Source of the DNA: Ephemerocybe angulata
Taxonomy: Eukaryota; Basidiomycota; Agaricomycetes; Agaricales; Psathyrellaceae
Assembly: GCA_013368325.1 (NCBI GenBank)
Contig: JAACJK010000167.1
Coordinates: forward strand, 496,001-560,000
Length of the DNA stretch: 64,000 nucleotides
Direction of reading: 5' to 3'
How positions within the stretch are numbered: the first letter of the stretch is position 1; every line of letters begins with the position of its first letter. The position numbers and the translations under genes were made by a program. This document shows, in pieces, positions 33,658-45,590 of the stretch. Below the pieces are notes generated by a model, which was given only the letters and a program-made list of their open reading frames with translations, did no database searches and had not been told where the DNA came from.

Positions 33658-34235
33658 GCCCTTGAGTTGGGGAGCCCTTTTGAATGACATTGAGAACAAT
33701 GATGAGAAGCGATGGATGGGCCACGTACTTTTCTGTATTCCTGTGTATGAATAGAAAATTTGCAGACCAAATGGGTGCCAAGTCCTTCAGAGGACGTCCT
33801 GGATGAAGACCGTTGCTTCTACGTGATACCCCTAATTCATCTCGGGTGATTGGCCTTGAGACGAGCGTTGATTCTGTGTGGGAATTCTCCGCAGCCCTGG
33901 CCACTCAGTATATCAGCTGGGGTAGACCCACATTGAACTCCTGCACTTGGACTGATCACATTGCATATAAAGGCCACCACCCCAGCCTCGAGGCCCTAGC
34001 TCCAAAGCCGTTGAGTACACGGACTTCTCGACCTAGACCTAAGATAAGATCAATCGATATGGCGTATAGTACTATATAGACCCTTAAACTCTGCTATCTT
34101 CCTGTCTCCCACCGACTCACCTCCTCGAGTGCCACCCACTCGCAGAGCTGAGCGCGTACGGTTCGCGCTCCCGGTACCAAGCCAAGGTCCAATATCTAAC
34201 TCGCTCATCACCCTTATCTTCTCATCAGCGACATC
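33658..34235. other. Intergenic: B2 3' flank and zinc-finger promoter
   Basis: The first ~250 nt repeat, in decayed form, the 3' flank of B1, confirming that the tandem duplication runs past the coding end. The remainder should be the promoter of the downstream zinc-finger gene; GCATATAAAGG at about 33963 looks like a TATA element. No gene seen. Confidence 0.5.
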
Positions 34236-35550
34236 ATGCCCAAGGGCAAGGGTAAGGGCAAGGGCGGAGGCGGAGTGCATATCCAGAAACCTAATGTAGG
34301 GAAGAAGGGTAAAATAGCAGGAGGGGTGACGTGCGAGCCTTGTGGGCGGACGTACGATATGAGGTACAAGTACACTTGTGTAAGTCCAATTCCTTGCAAT
34401 TCCGGTGAGATGGGGTCGAAGCCAGGCATGCGCTGCTTGCTGCGATGTGACCTTCGCTGATCATCCCGAATTCGACTTGCAGCATACTATGGATGTGAAG
34501 GTCCTCGCTCACCGCAGTTGCTTCAGTTGTCAAGTAAGCTTTCTGAGCGCAGACCATTACCGTCTGGTAAGCCAACCTCCTCTCCGTCCCCGTGCACCCC
34601 TACCGGTGACCTGTCAAACTCACATCCCTTAAACATAGCATGCCGCATTGCGCCATGGCTGCCCTATCCCTCACAAGCTCAAGTTTAGGGAGGATAAAGC
34701 CGCAGGCAAGCATCGCTCCGCCAAGCGCGACATGAGAACCGTCCCACTCGATCAAGGAAACCCTCCTCCTCCTGGTGTCCGACCCAACGGGGCTCAGGGG
34801 TGTTCTATCTGCGGTCTGAACTTCAAGGATAAAGCGAATGCAAGACAGGTGAGTTCAATCGATGCTGGGTCTTGTATAAGGCGTACCTTCGATTCCAAAA
34901 CTGATCGCAAACCAATACGGTACCCGCAGCATTATTTCTTCGTCCATATAGCCCCGACGCGCGGCCTACGATGTGGACCATGCAATATGAGGTTCAAGGA
35001 TGAGGCAGCGTATGAGGGTCACGTCAAGCTGTACCCACACAAGATGTCTGGAGGCGGAGAGAATCTGGCCAGCATGGGGGCCAACGTTGCTGGCAATGGG
35101 GAGCAATTTCGAGGAAGCGGTGATCTAGCCGGCACTGAAGTCGGCACCCACAGCGATTCGGATGAGGGTGACTATGGCCATGATTCGAGGCTGTACGAGG
35201 AGAAGGACGAGTATGACGCCGATGTGGGAGACTATCAAGGAGTAGGCGACGAGTACGAGAGAGGTTGGCCACAGGAACAGGACGAGGAGAATCTCGCTGG
35301 GCACGGTGATTCTTTGCCATGGGAGTCGGAGCTGGAGTACCAAAGGTTGGTCGACGAAGCTTTTGATATAGCATATGGACATCCCGACCCAACTGGGCTA
35401 GGCGACCAGCCGCCATCGAGGGCCCACGGTCCCGGTCTCCTACCTCACCCCTTCGGCCAGTTTACCAGCAACGCCTACTTCCCTCAGCCTTCCAGGGCCA
35501 CTTCAAGTGTTCAACCAGCGAGAGTACTAGTGGGAGAAGGCTCGGAGTGA
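34236..35550 (+). CDS. C2H2-type zinc-finger protein
   Basis: Putative nucleic-acid-binding protein with several zinc fingers of C2H2 or closely related type. A lysine/glycine-rich start (MPKGKGKGKGGGG) precedes TCEPCGRTYDMRYKYTC, a histidine-rich short exon ending SCFSCQ, HAALRHGCPIPHKLKF, then the clearest fingers CSICGLNFKDKANARQHYFF followed by VH, and LRCGPCNMRFKDEAAYEGH ending LYPH. The C-terminal half is acidic and disordered (Asp/Glu/Gly rich). Four short introns; the fingers are split across exons. I see no known fungal regulator in it. The gene interrupts the A/B family cluster. Confidence 0.7.
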
Positions 35551-36810
35551 GTGTCCGTAGTAAATCCGCATCTTCGTGAGCTAAGTGTCCTTAGTTTGAG
35601 ATATCAGAGGGGCGGTCGGTGGGCGTACCAGAAGTAGTCTATCGGCTGAGGACCGTCACTTGTGATTGTAAACTCGTCAAGGACACACAAGTTTACGAGC
35701 CGAGGTTGAAGAAAAGGGAATAAAATCAATATGTGCTTGGTGAAATTCACCCATACAAACCTGAGAAAACATGTTCGCGTTCCCTCGGCAACGCCCGATC
35801 GTGCTGACCCAATCATCATGCTTATAATTATCGCCAGCTGGTTACTTTCCGGCACTGCACCGGAATTTCTGAGGAATCTTTGCTCTATCCTCAGTGTAGG
35901 GACGATGTGAAAGGGTGACGAATCGACGTTGGCAGTTCAGCGATTTTCATGCCTGCTACCGTAAGGTAGTGGGTCTTAGGGGGTGCTATTTGAGATTTTG
36001 GCGTGGATCTGGGGAAATCTTGCCCATCAAATCCCGGTCTTCAATCTAATCTCCGTGCGGGCAGCAACTCTTGCCCAATTCTTGCCGACCCTCAGAGTCA
36101 GAGGCTCGGGTACGCCTGGCCCCTTGCTGCGAGTCATAATATCCAACTCTGACTCGTCACGCATCGTTGTCATTTCGGAAGTGAGTACACGTAACACGAG
36201 GGTGCGAACCCGGCATGCTGAAGATGCATACCTTGCGCCGAAGGCGCATACTACCCCGTAAGTCAGGTACATACAGGGCTCTGAGAACATGATCTGACGT
36301 TCCGGGAGGCAGTCGACGTGAACAAGTATTCGATCGACTGTGATCCCCTGTATACACTTAGTTCTAGGTCCCCATGAGCTGCTGAAGGTTAGGTGTATAT
36401 ACGCAATATAAACGTTAAGGTTAGGCTGAGGTAGCAGGTTGTGCCGCTGGTCGGCCTTACAGATGTTATGTTTCAACGTTTGACATAGCAATCAGAAGAG
36501 GCGACAACAAATGAGTTGGATTAAGCGCTGAGCGCTTACCACATCGGAAGGGCTATAACCATAACCGCTCGGTATCCTCGATGCTCGCGAAAGAAGTTTA
36601 GCACATCTGCAGTACGGAGGAAGAGAATTTTGTCAAGAATTATAGTACAAAGTCCACATTTCACTGCAATCAAGTTCGAAGTAACACCAGGTGCATCTTA
36701 CAGGAAAGCATATGTATTCGCCAGAACGAGGCTTTTTTGTTGAAACAACAGGATCATAAACTTGTGGTTTGACGGGGCTCCACTACTTCCTTTCGACTCC
36801 AGGTCACAGT
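35551..36810. other. Intergenic, about 1.26 kb
   Basis: No supported gene. The longest frame (minus, 36027-36491) shows no family resemblance and no splice context. A tRNA-like stretch near 36190-36260 was examined and rejected. Confidence 0.45.
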
Positions 36811-38417
36811 TTACTTGGTCGCAGCGCGATTTTCGAGCTCTGTCGCATACTTCTCCAAACCCGCTTGCAGAGGAGCGCACATCTCCCTGGCAAGGCGAAC
36901 TTCTTTCTTGAATCTCTAAGGCCATCGTAAGTGAGACTGCGCTATGAACGAGAGCTCTTGATGATTGCAATTGGTAACCACATACCATATTCGTAAGAGC
37001 GTCCATCCCGCTTTTGAGATGCTCTTGGAATTGAACGGTTTGGCTACGAACCTATCTCGCGGTTATTTGGGAGTAATTGGTAGGAGGCCGCAATACGACT
37101 CACTGAGGACCAAATCTCGGCGAAGAGAACCAGTTTCTCGCAGATCAAGGTAATGTCTGGCTTGACGTTATCAAAGTCGGACTGAAGCTGAGCGAGTGCT
37201 TCCTGCTTTCGGTTGACGTCCGCCAAATCGGCCTGCTTTCCTCGAAGCGCCTTCTGTTTACCTACGTAGGCATGTGAGGGGCTTGGATATCATTATATGG
37301 GCATACCACGGGGCCTCACCGTTCCGCTCGGACTCGAAAGCAGCAAGGACGGAGCCTGCCACAATCAACCCGATGATCTGCCAGCAGGTGTCAATGGTAC
37401 GGTCCTCAGATGGAAGCAATAAACTAACGGAAAGGCATGCGCCAGTTACAGCGAGTGCGATGGTCGCATCTTTGATCTAAAAGAGAAGTTTAGATTCAAG
37501 GTGTGGACTGCTAGTCAACTTTCTCGAAACCTTAGCGTCCAACCTGTGATACGGAGAGGTCATTGAGGCGACGTAGTAAAGGGAGAGAATGAAAGCTACT
37601 CACACTGATATCTCTCCTTGGAGGCCGTCAATTTCAATTTTAAGCTGAGCAGCTGCGGCTGCGAGCTCAACACCCTTATCATAAATGAATTTGTCGAGCC
37701 GGAGAACAAAGTCCTCAATGTCCCGCTTGAGGTTGAGGAAGTTGTTCTGCATTTCCGTTGACCTGTCGTGCTTTTCATCCTATGCCACGCAAAGTTAGCT
37801 GTCCTGAACTACTGTCGAACCCATGTAAACAGGCATACAATGAACTGTTGCAGCTCGACGATCACATCCTTGCGATCCTGGTCGGTCTCGATGGATTCTA
37901 CCATGTCGAGGAAGATTTTATCAAACCCTATGGTACAGTGGGTCCAAACTTCAGTTCACTGAAACAGTGGGCAGAATGAAAGACAAACGTACGCCTGAGA
38001 ATCACAACGTGCTCGGAAGCAACATCGCGAGACAGACTCAAGTGAGCGACCCATTTCTAGAGTACATAAACTGTTAGACACATAGCGCAGTGGAGAAGGG
38101 GTATGTACTCCTACCTTGTTATACCCAATCCATTCGGTGTTGTATGCCGCAAAGCCTGGAAAGTCAGAGCCGTATTTCGCGACCATATCAGCGAAACTGC
38201 GAGTGACTCTGTCGAAGGACGCATCGATCTGGTTGGCCCAGACACCAACTTGCTTGACGTTATCCTGAAATTTGGCCGCCATGTCATCGTCTGCCAAAAG
38301 GGCCAGGGCCTCGTCCGCGAATTTGATCTTCTCCTCGTCGGTTGGGCCGCCGCTTTTCGCCCAGGTTGCCATGATCTGCTCCGCGTCGGAGTAACTGAGA
38401 ACAGCAGCTGTGGCCAT
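36811..38417 (-). CDS. A2: all-helical, pore-former-like protein
   Basis: Best-preserved A member together with A3. It starts MATAAVLSYSDAEQIMATWA; then KWVAHLSLSRDVASEH, FDKIFLDMVESIETDQDR, NLKRDIEDFVLRLDKFI and a strongly hydrophobic middle with two segments (IKDATIALAVTGACLSV and IIGLIVAGSVLAAFESER), a helix with PDITLICEKLVLFAEIWSSV, and the tail LEKYATELENRAATK. Roughly eight introns. Two apolar stretches set between long amphipathic helices are what ClyA-, HBL- and XaxAB-type pore formers show; no secretion signal is visible, so the product would begin in the cytosol. Divergent from B3 with 553 nt between start codons. Confidence 0.65.
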
Positions 38418-38970
38418 GTTGGTAAAGATGGATGTAACGATTGTGGGCAGAGGGGTACGTTTTCGCACTTTTATAGTGCGTGGACATGACTAGCTGGTCA
38501 CTGGTGAGATTAGAATCGAGATGCGACAGCCACCCCTGTGAACCCAGCAGTCATGGGTCACAACTGCCTCTCGGATTAGCACAGAATCTTAAATCCTAGT
38601 GAGTTATAGATTTCAAGAAGGATGGAGAAAGGATGGAGTTTCGCAGGAATGTAGAGTCTAATCTTGAGATTTGGGGTTCGTTCTCAATTCTGATGGATGG
38701 ACAGGACATTAGAGAACGAAGCCTCAAAGTGGATTCCAGAATACGTACGCAAAGGCAGGTGAGCTCCTAGAAGGCAACTTATTTTCGGATATGCTCATAT
38801 GCTTGTGCTGGCCCCTGTCTGCTTATGCCTCCTGAAGAAAGGAGTGACGCAATTGGTCGCCCCTTCCCTTTGCCTGCGCTTACGAGGGCTCCGCCATCCT
38901 ATAAGATTAGTCGGGGACAGCGCGTAGGTTTCCAACGACCGGTACTAAGTCTCCTCTATCCCGAAAAAAG

Positions 38971-39816
38971 ATGACATATAACTCCCCCTTCCTCAACCCT
39001 GATACTTACATTGGGCGCATTGCCAGCCTTTCCAACGAGGCCATTACTATTGATAAAGGCGTGGCCCAGGCCACCCGCGACGCCGCAGAGTTCGCCACCA
39101 AGTATTCATCCGATTTCAGCTTGGTCAACGAGTTGAAAACCAATTCAGCGATGTAAGCCTTCCGAGCGAAGCCTGACATCGATTGCTGACAATGCCCACT
39201 AGCGCTGGGTTGAAGTGTTGCAGCAGACCCGCGACGCTGCATCGTCCATTTCCGGCTGGTACCAGCGTGAGTTTTCTGACCTCGAGTTTCCAAATAATTT
39301 GCTCACCCATCTGATCCAACTAACCAAGGATTTGACCAGGTCTTCCTTTCGCTAGTTGGAGACATCGCCAGCGATGGGGACGCTCGAGATGTTGTCACTG
39401 AGTTCAATAGCCTGATCAATGTTAGCGCCCGCTCTTTGCTTCCCGTCGCTTTCTAACGAATGACCGGCCGATTTCCAGGAAGATTATCCAACGGTCAAAT
39501 ACAAGCTCGACGACGCGCCGGGAGTCAAGAACTCCTTCGTCGAACTCGAACAGCTTGTAGGTCAATCATTTCCGCATTTCTTTCCCATTCTGACAGGCCT
39601 CTAGGTCACCACCGAAAGCAACCACGTCATCCAGGTCCTCCAGAGCAACGACTGGAAAGCTGCTGTCGCGGTATGATGCCTTCATGTGGTCAAGTGGAAT
39701 TGTGATAGAGTGCTGACATCCGGGGCCAGAAACTGAACGAAAACCTTGACGCCGTGAAGAATGGCGTCCAGGGCATCCGAAAGGCCTTGAACCAATACGC
39801 CACAAAGCTGGAGTGA
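38971..39816 (+). CDS. B3: helical partner-type protein
   Basis: Third B gene, more distant from B1 and B2. Landmarks: YIGRIASLSNEAITIDKGVA, a short exon RWVEVLQQTRDAASSI, VFLSLVGDIASDGDARDVV, YKLDDAPGVKNSFVELEQL, TTESNHVIQVLQSNDWK and a final helix ending ALNQYATKLE. Six exons with short GT-AG introns. The DAPGVK motif unites the three B proteins. The gene is head-to-head with A2 and tail-to-tail with A3, so it sits inside an A-B-A arrangement. Confidence 0.62.
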
Positions 39817-40411
39817 GGCTCCAGAGTCCAGACAATGCCACCATGCTGAATGAAAGTCTTGGTCGAGTCGAAAGCAGGTCAAGGAACAGTATGTCAAGAA
39901 ATGTCGATCTCCATGTAGTAGTACGGCAGTCCTCGAATGATAGTTGCCTCAGTGCCTTCCACTCGTCAGATAGGTCAGATAGTCCGGGGCAGCGACTCGA
40001 GTTTGAAGGAGCATGATGGTCGTCGAAAGAAACCCGAATTCCGTCGAAATGCGTCGTTGAGTTTGACATCGGGGCCCATAGCAAACAATCTTCGGGCCTT
40101 TTCCGTTAAGCCACACATCTGAACTTGACTATCACCTTCAATGCGCGGCTTTCGTCCCATCTCTGCCTCTAAGGGATTTCCGAACCAGTGAACATCAGCC
40201 TTCCAAGTTCTCCGCTCCAACACTGGCCGGACACATCACACGAATCTTCAAGCTCGAATCTAGTTGACGAAATGACGACAAGGACCCATGCATGAGGAAT
40301 ATACGAGTGGATTGGGACAACGGCTATTGATACAAATACACACGACTGGTATTGCAGATTGCGAAACTGTAGCAGGGCCAGAGAAGGCTGGAGCCTGGCC
40401 TCGAGGGCAAG
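39817..40411. other. Convergent intergenic between B3 and A3
   Basis: Both neighbours end here. Several 60-170 codon frames are open on either strand, but none is splice-consistent with a gene or recognisable. Confidence 0.45.
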
Positions 40412-41984
40412 GTTACTTCTTCGACGAATAATACTTCACCAAGGAGGTGGCATATTTCTCCAAGCCTTCGGTCAATGGCGTGCAGAGCTCTCGAGCGAGC
40501 CTCAGCTCTGCCTTGAAACGCTATGCCCGAAAAAAACGGTGAGCTCATGCCCATTGAACCGACCCACGACGACTTACTATGTTGGTGAGAGCGTCCATCC
40601 CGCCTTTGAGGGTCTCCTGGAACTGGACAGTCTGGCTCCGAACCTGGAGGTTCAGACTATGTGAGTACCAGCCTCGCTTCATATTGAAGAACCTACTGAA
40701 GACCAAATTTCTGCGAAAAGGACAAGCTTCTCGCAGATCAACGCGATGTCAGGCCTCAAGCCATCGAAGTCCGACTTGATCTTGGCCAGCTCTTTCTGCT
40801 TTCGGTTTACGTCCTCGAGTTCCTTTTTCTTCGAGCTCAACTCCTTTCCCTTGGCTACGAGTGATGAGCAGGAAATTCCGTCATGAGTGCTGTGTTTCAC
40901 TCACCAATACGTTGAGCTATCAAGACGGCCACCGTTGTTCCAGCCACGACAAGCCCAATGACCTACGACGGTATCAGTTTACGTCGAAGCCATCGATTTG
41001 TGACAAAGTCATACGCCAATCATCGTAGCAGCGCCTGCAGCACTGGCGAGAAGAGCCGCCGTTGCGTCTTGGATCTATCCCCGGAGTCAACTGTGATATC
41101 AGGGCTCTCTCAAGGTACGACGCACCTGCTTATCCAAACTGTAGGCATGTTATTAGTGTGCACTGCCTTAAAAGACGATGCAACCGACCTTTGCATCTCT
41201 TTGTTGATATTTTCAATCTCGACTTGAAGTTCTTTCGCTCGTTCCTCGAGCTCCGCGCTCGTTGTCTCGACCCAAGCACCGAACCTGGTGGTAAAGTCTT
41301 CGACGTCCCGCTTCAAGTTCAAGAACCCTTGGGACATCTCGAGGGAACGATCGTGGTCTTCATTCTGACAGTGAAGGTGAGCCGGAAGTGTATCTAAGAA
41401 GCGGAAAACTGGGTCCTCACAGTAAACTGCCCCAGCTCCGCGATGACGTCCAAGCGGTCTTGGTCAGTCTGGATGCTTTCCACCATCGTGATGAAGACTT
41501 TATCAAACCCTGGAAGAAGGATAGGTAAAAAAAACCAAGTGATATTCTATGATTATGACTTACGCTTCAGAACGGACATGTGCTCCGACGCAACATCGCG
41601 AGAGAGCGCGAGATGATCGACCCATCTCTAGTGGAAAGGAGGCTCGTCAGTGCGTGAACAAAATTGAGGGAAGCGAAGGCGAATGACTACCTGATTGTAG
41701 TTCGACCATTCACCGTAATACCCCGCAAGAGGTGGGAAGTCGCCCCCAAAGTCATTGACTAGGGCATTAAGACCTCGCGTAACACTGTTGAAGGCCTCGT
41801 CGACTTGGATGGCCCAAGTCGCAACTTCGCCGACGTTGTTGGCAAAATCTCCCTGGTCGTTGTCGAGTTCGTTGATGGCGTCCTGAACGAACTGGTCGGA
41901 CTCTTCTTGCTTGACACCTTCGGTTCGGTAGGACTGAAGGATCTTCTGGACGTCGATGTAACTCTGAGTAGCAGCGGTGGCCAT
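40412..41984 (-). CDS. A3: all-helical, pore-former-like protein
   Basis: Close relative of A2: MATAATQSYIDVQKILQSY, RWVDHLALSRDVASEH, FDKVFITMVESIQTDQDR, FLNLKRDVEDFTTRFGAWV, the hydrophobic pair QDATAALLASAAGAATMI and VIGLVVAGTTVAVLIAQR, then DIALICEKLVLFAEIWSSV and LVKYYSSKK at the end. Introns fall at the same places as in A2. Unlike A1 and A2 it has no B gene upstream; the next gene upstream, at 42131-42713, is on the same strand. B3 ends 595 nt downstream in convergent orientation. Confidence 0.65.
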
Positions 41985-42130
41985 TCTGAATTTCTTGGAG
42001 TGTGGCTAGGCACTGAGCCATCGACTGGCCTTTTATCCGTTCTCATAGCGAGACTCCTGAGTATCGGAGCAAGGTCATCTCGATGACGAAAGGTGGGAGG
42101 ACCCAGGTCGACCGTGCAGTCGCCCCAGTC

Positions 42131-42713
42131 TTAATTTAACCTTAGAGCTTCCTGGAGGGATGTGGGGTCGGAAGTGTAAGTCGTGAATAGAACAAGGCTG
42201 AATAAAGGAGAGCAAAGCTTACCATGATTCTCAAAGCGACATTCACGCTGTCTCCCGTTCCATGTTCCATGCGATCTTTCGATATGGGGTTGCGGCAGGG
42301 CAAGGGTTTGCTCTGCGTGATCCAAGCGCGATCGGTTCCAAGGTGGGCGCCAGGCGCCTCGAGGCTTCTTTCATACACGTAAGTCTTTCCCACATCTGGA
42401 CCCCAGAGATCCAATTCAAACGAAAATATCATGTACGAATGTCCTTCCCCTGCCATATGTACTCACCGAAACCACAGATTACCTGGCGCTTGCGGTCGCC
42501 CGCAAACCCACGAAGGACGATGCACTTTTGGAATACCAAAATCGACGAAGATCCGATATCCAAGTCCCACTGCGTCTCCAGCCCAGAACCCATCTATCAT
42601 GGTGGCGTAGGTGCGCTCAGCAACCTTTTGGAGCCCAATTCAAAGACGGTCCCTGCCCCTGATGGGTAACATTCCAAGCCGTAAGGCTTCAACCAGGGCG
42701 TACGAGCTGTCAT
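42131..42713 (-). CDS. Small unknown protein, possibly broken
   Basis: An exon from ATG 42713 encodes MTARTPWLKPYGLECYPSG and GTVFELGSKRLL; the same frame continues after two adjacent stops (TGATAG at 42594-42599) as GLETQWDLDIGSSSILVFQK and LRGFAGDRKRQVICGFG. A clear intron (near 42425-42495) leads to GKTYVYERSLEAPGAHLG and another (about 42150-42225) to a last exon ending EALRLN, stop at 42131. I found no splice pair that removes the double stop in phase, so this is either a pseudogene, uses an unusual short intron, or starts downstream. No family recognised. Only 78 nt separate its start from that of the divergent neighbour. Confidence 0.5.
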
Positions 42714-42791
42714 GAAAATGAGATATAACTACACTCAACCGAGCGCCTTCGATGGTTGTGCCCTCGCACGACCCCTTTCCCTCCTACGTAG

Positions 42792-44079
42792 ATGCCAGGC
42801 GAGGACTCTTCGCGGGCAGGTCCTTCCAATGGAGACCTTTCACGTCTTCGCGTGCGATTTTCGATACCACGGGACGGGCCTCAGGAGCTCTTCGTGGACA
42901 TGGAGAAGTTTCTGCAGGACAGCACAGCCGAAAGTGTCGATTGCAAAATGAACTGTACGTTGTATTTCTAGCTCGTCCCAGGCTTCCATTCACTCCTCTT
43001 TGGCAGTCACTGTAGTGTATCCTGGTGACTCCTCTCCTGAACGGAGATCGTCATCTAGGAGCAGATCACGGAGTGCGAACCCGGTTGAAGGTGGTAGCAC
43101 GGCACCCAGAAAGCGTTGTACTTCGCCATCTAGCGTAGAACCTCCCTCAAAAAGGCAGAAACCAGAGCCAGTTTCGCTTAGGCCGTGTCCATGCACCGGC
43201 GAGAAGGCTAGGGCGCAGAATGCCCACACTGCGGAAAGCCGTTCTGTTCCCGAGAAGAAGTTCACTGACAGCAAAAATACACAACTATCCAGTCCCAGAT
43301 GCACTCCAGTTTCCCCTGTCCGAACGCTGAGAACGCCACCTATCGACAGCAAAGACTTTCCCTGGAGAAACCCATTCGCTACACCTATAACCACCCCGAC
43401 GAATCGCGGACGGGGTGAACTATCAATGTCTTCCACCTCTTTAGCGAGTGCCGCGATAGGTCGAAAGCCGACTTGGCAGCCCAAGCGCAATCCCTACAGT
43501 TCCACCCCATCGCCGACGCCCAGAAGACAGAGGCCACTTCATTCAACCTTGCAAATCCAGAAGAAATCCCATCTTCCTACTCCACCGCTGTCATCACCAG
43601 CGTCACGAAAGTATCCAGGCATGCGTTCTCTGTCCGAATCAGCTCCTAGTGCACCTCCTGACTCCAAGCCTCCCCGCGACACATCTAATTTCCCGGAGAA
43701 ACCTGTTTGCAAACACCTCAACGCAGGCCAGCCTCAAGATACTTCCACTGCCAGATCCCTATCTACCCCTCCCCGGCCTCGATCACCATCCAAGTTTCTA
43801 CCTCCCAGAGCCTACGTCTCGCTATCTCCACCACGCAGGCCAGCACCTCTGCCGTGGCCCGTTCCAGCCAAGAACTACGTCGACATGGATATTGAAACTT
43901 CTCTCGACGAATGGTCGAGTTCTTCCAGCGAAGACAGCTCCGATCCAGAGCGTGGAGAGTCTTCTAAAGGGTACTTCAAGACGATATGGAGCGGGAACTG
44001 GTACGATCGACTGCTCAAAAGACGTCGGCCGAGGACCAAGTTGCTTCCACTAATTCCAGTCAGCCTTCCATTTCCTTAG
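42792..44079 (+). CDS. Disordered Ser/Pro/Arg-rich protein, unknown
   Basis: Exon 1 starts MPGEDSSRAGPSNGDLSRLR and continues FSIPRDGPQELFVDMEKFL; the intron 42955-43006 joins it in phase to FTVVYPGDSSPERR. The remainder is one long exon rich in serine, proline and arginine (RSSSRSRSRSANP; many SP and TP sites), ending with a basic stretch (DRLLKRRRPRTK). This looks like a nuclear disordered protein with many proline-directed phosphorylation sites, but no domain is recognised. The start at 42792 is chosen because the frame is open from there and the intron keeps it. Confidence 0.6.
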
Positions 44080-44564
44080 AAATGCAACGGGTATATCCAC
44101 CCACTGCCACCACACCTCATAAAAACGATATCATTGGTATCCTGACCTGGATACACCACATTTCTTGCATGACTATCCACCCATCGAGCATCCGTGATAT
44201 TTGCACAGATCAGTCTACTTGCCAGCTCATACCTCCTTTTTTATACCTCTTTACCTTCATTTGGATATCATCTGAGCATAATAGTTTAATAACGGGGTAA
44301 ATAGCTTCCTTAGGCTCCCCTAGGTCTTACCTTTAGATCGTGAATATCGTGGTTCTGTACTTGGTCTGGGAGACGTGTAAAGTGGGCGCTTATTATGCCA
44401 GCCTGAGGCCTCTACCTATATCGCTCGCTTGAATGATACGAAAAACATCTCTGAGTAACGACTATACAATTCATTCCTGGACACTGAAAGTGGGAAGGTT
44501 TTGTCGGTATGGTGCAAATCGGTTTGCGCTACTTCAACGACTTCCTCATTGGGAAGCTAACTGC

Positions 44565-45590
44565 CTATTCGGTACATTTGTAATTATTTACGTAATTAAA
44601 ATCATCGAGAGAATTATGTACGCTCCGTGCTGGCCGGAATTCTCTCATCCTTCTCCTTTGTTCCCTATACTCATCTCCTCGCATTTTCCTTCCTTTCCTG
44701 TTGCCTGACGGGCCCTTTTCCTGCCTAGCGCGTGCAGCGTCTGCTACGGATGGCTCGTTTATTTTGCCCTGCTCCCCTATAGCAGATTTTTCGCTACCGA
44801 ATGACAGTGGGGCAGGGGTAGGCGACATCCCTTGTCGTCCGATTGATGCCAGGAGTACCCCAGCACAAAATTCGAGTAGGGGGTACTCTTTGCTCGCTAC
44901 GTTCGTCGATCCCGACACCTCCGTATCTGGCTCGGTGTTGGCTATGTCCACTTTGGCGGTGGTCTGTTTTCGCTCCCTCCATGCCCGTTGCGCAGTCTGG
45001 CTTGAGTCTGGCGGGCTGTCTCGCTGTGGGGTGTCGGGTGTCGGGTGGATGACTTTCTTTCTTCAGCGCGATCCTCGTGGTTGGACTCTTGCGTATGTGG
45101 GCACTCATCGCTCGTGTTATGGGCATAGTGGGTAGGAGCAGTGGTAACGATGGAGTACGGTTGCTGGTACAGGAGTGCTTGATCACCTTAGTCCCTTGGA
45201 GTATGAAAGGGTAGTCTGGGTAGAGCTCGGTGCATCAAGCTCCTTTCTTCTTGCCTATTTATAGTCAAGGATGGGTTGACCGTTCTCCAGCGCGTATGGG
45301 CTACGCATCGATCTGTGGGGGTCCCGGGCCAGCTACAAAGTTGGCATGATGACGCCGCCATACCTGGTACGTACTTCATCCCAGTCGATCCTGATCGGTT
45401 GGTATGCTTTGACTGTGTCCGGTAGGTATGGATCAAGGGGTCCGGCTATCGACCCATGGCATAATATTGCCATTGTGTTTTGTCCCTCACTCCCGGAGTT
45501 CCTTGACCTGTGGGCTGTGGGTGACTCCAGCTATGTCCGGTATGTACGGAACGTAGGGGTGGGCTATGTAGCCCGCACCATCACATATCC
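44565..45590 (-). mobile_element. Degenerate LTR-retroelement: 5' LTR and gag-like start
   Basis: On the minus strand an LTR-like block begins TGTGATGGTGCGGGCTAC at 45590, contains a TATA motif (CTATAAATAG at 45255-45264) and gives way near 45190 to a leader and an ATG at about 45126 (MPITRAMSAHIRKSPTTR). The coding frame is basic and Gag-like, shifts frame around 44960, continues with KVDIANTEPDTEVSG and a basic ERRRM-type tail, and fades out near 44565. No protease, reverse transcriptase or integrase and no second LTR are present, so it is a truncated relic. Assignment to the Gypsy group would be guesswork. Confidence 0.45.

Noticed and set aside
36190..36260. tRNA-like sequence on the minus strand with GGGTTCGCACCC and a CTT-containing loop
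   Set aside because: The T-arm stem does not pair, the variable region is too short and no acceptor stem or D-arm can be drawn.
42262..42669. 135-codon plus-strand frame
   Set aside because: Lies opposite a spliced minus-strand gene with clear coding pattern and intron borders.
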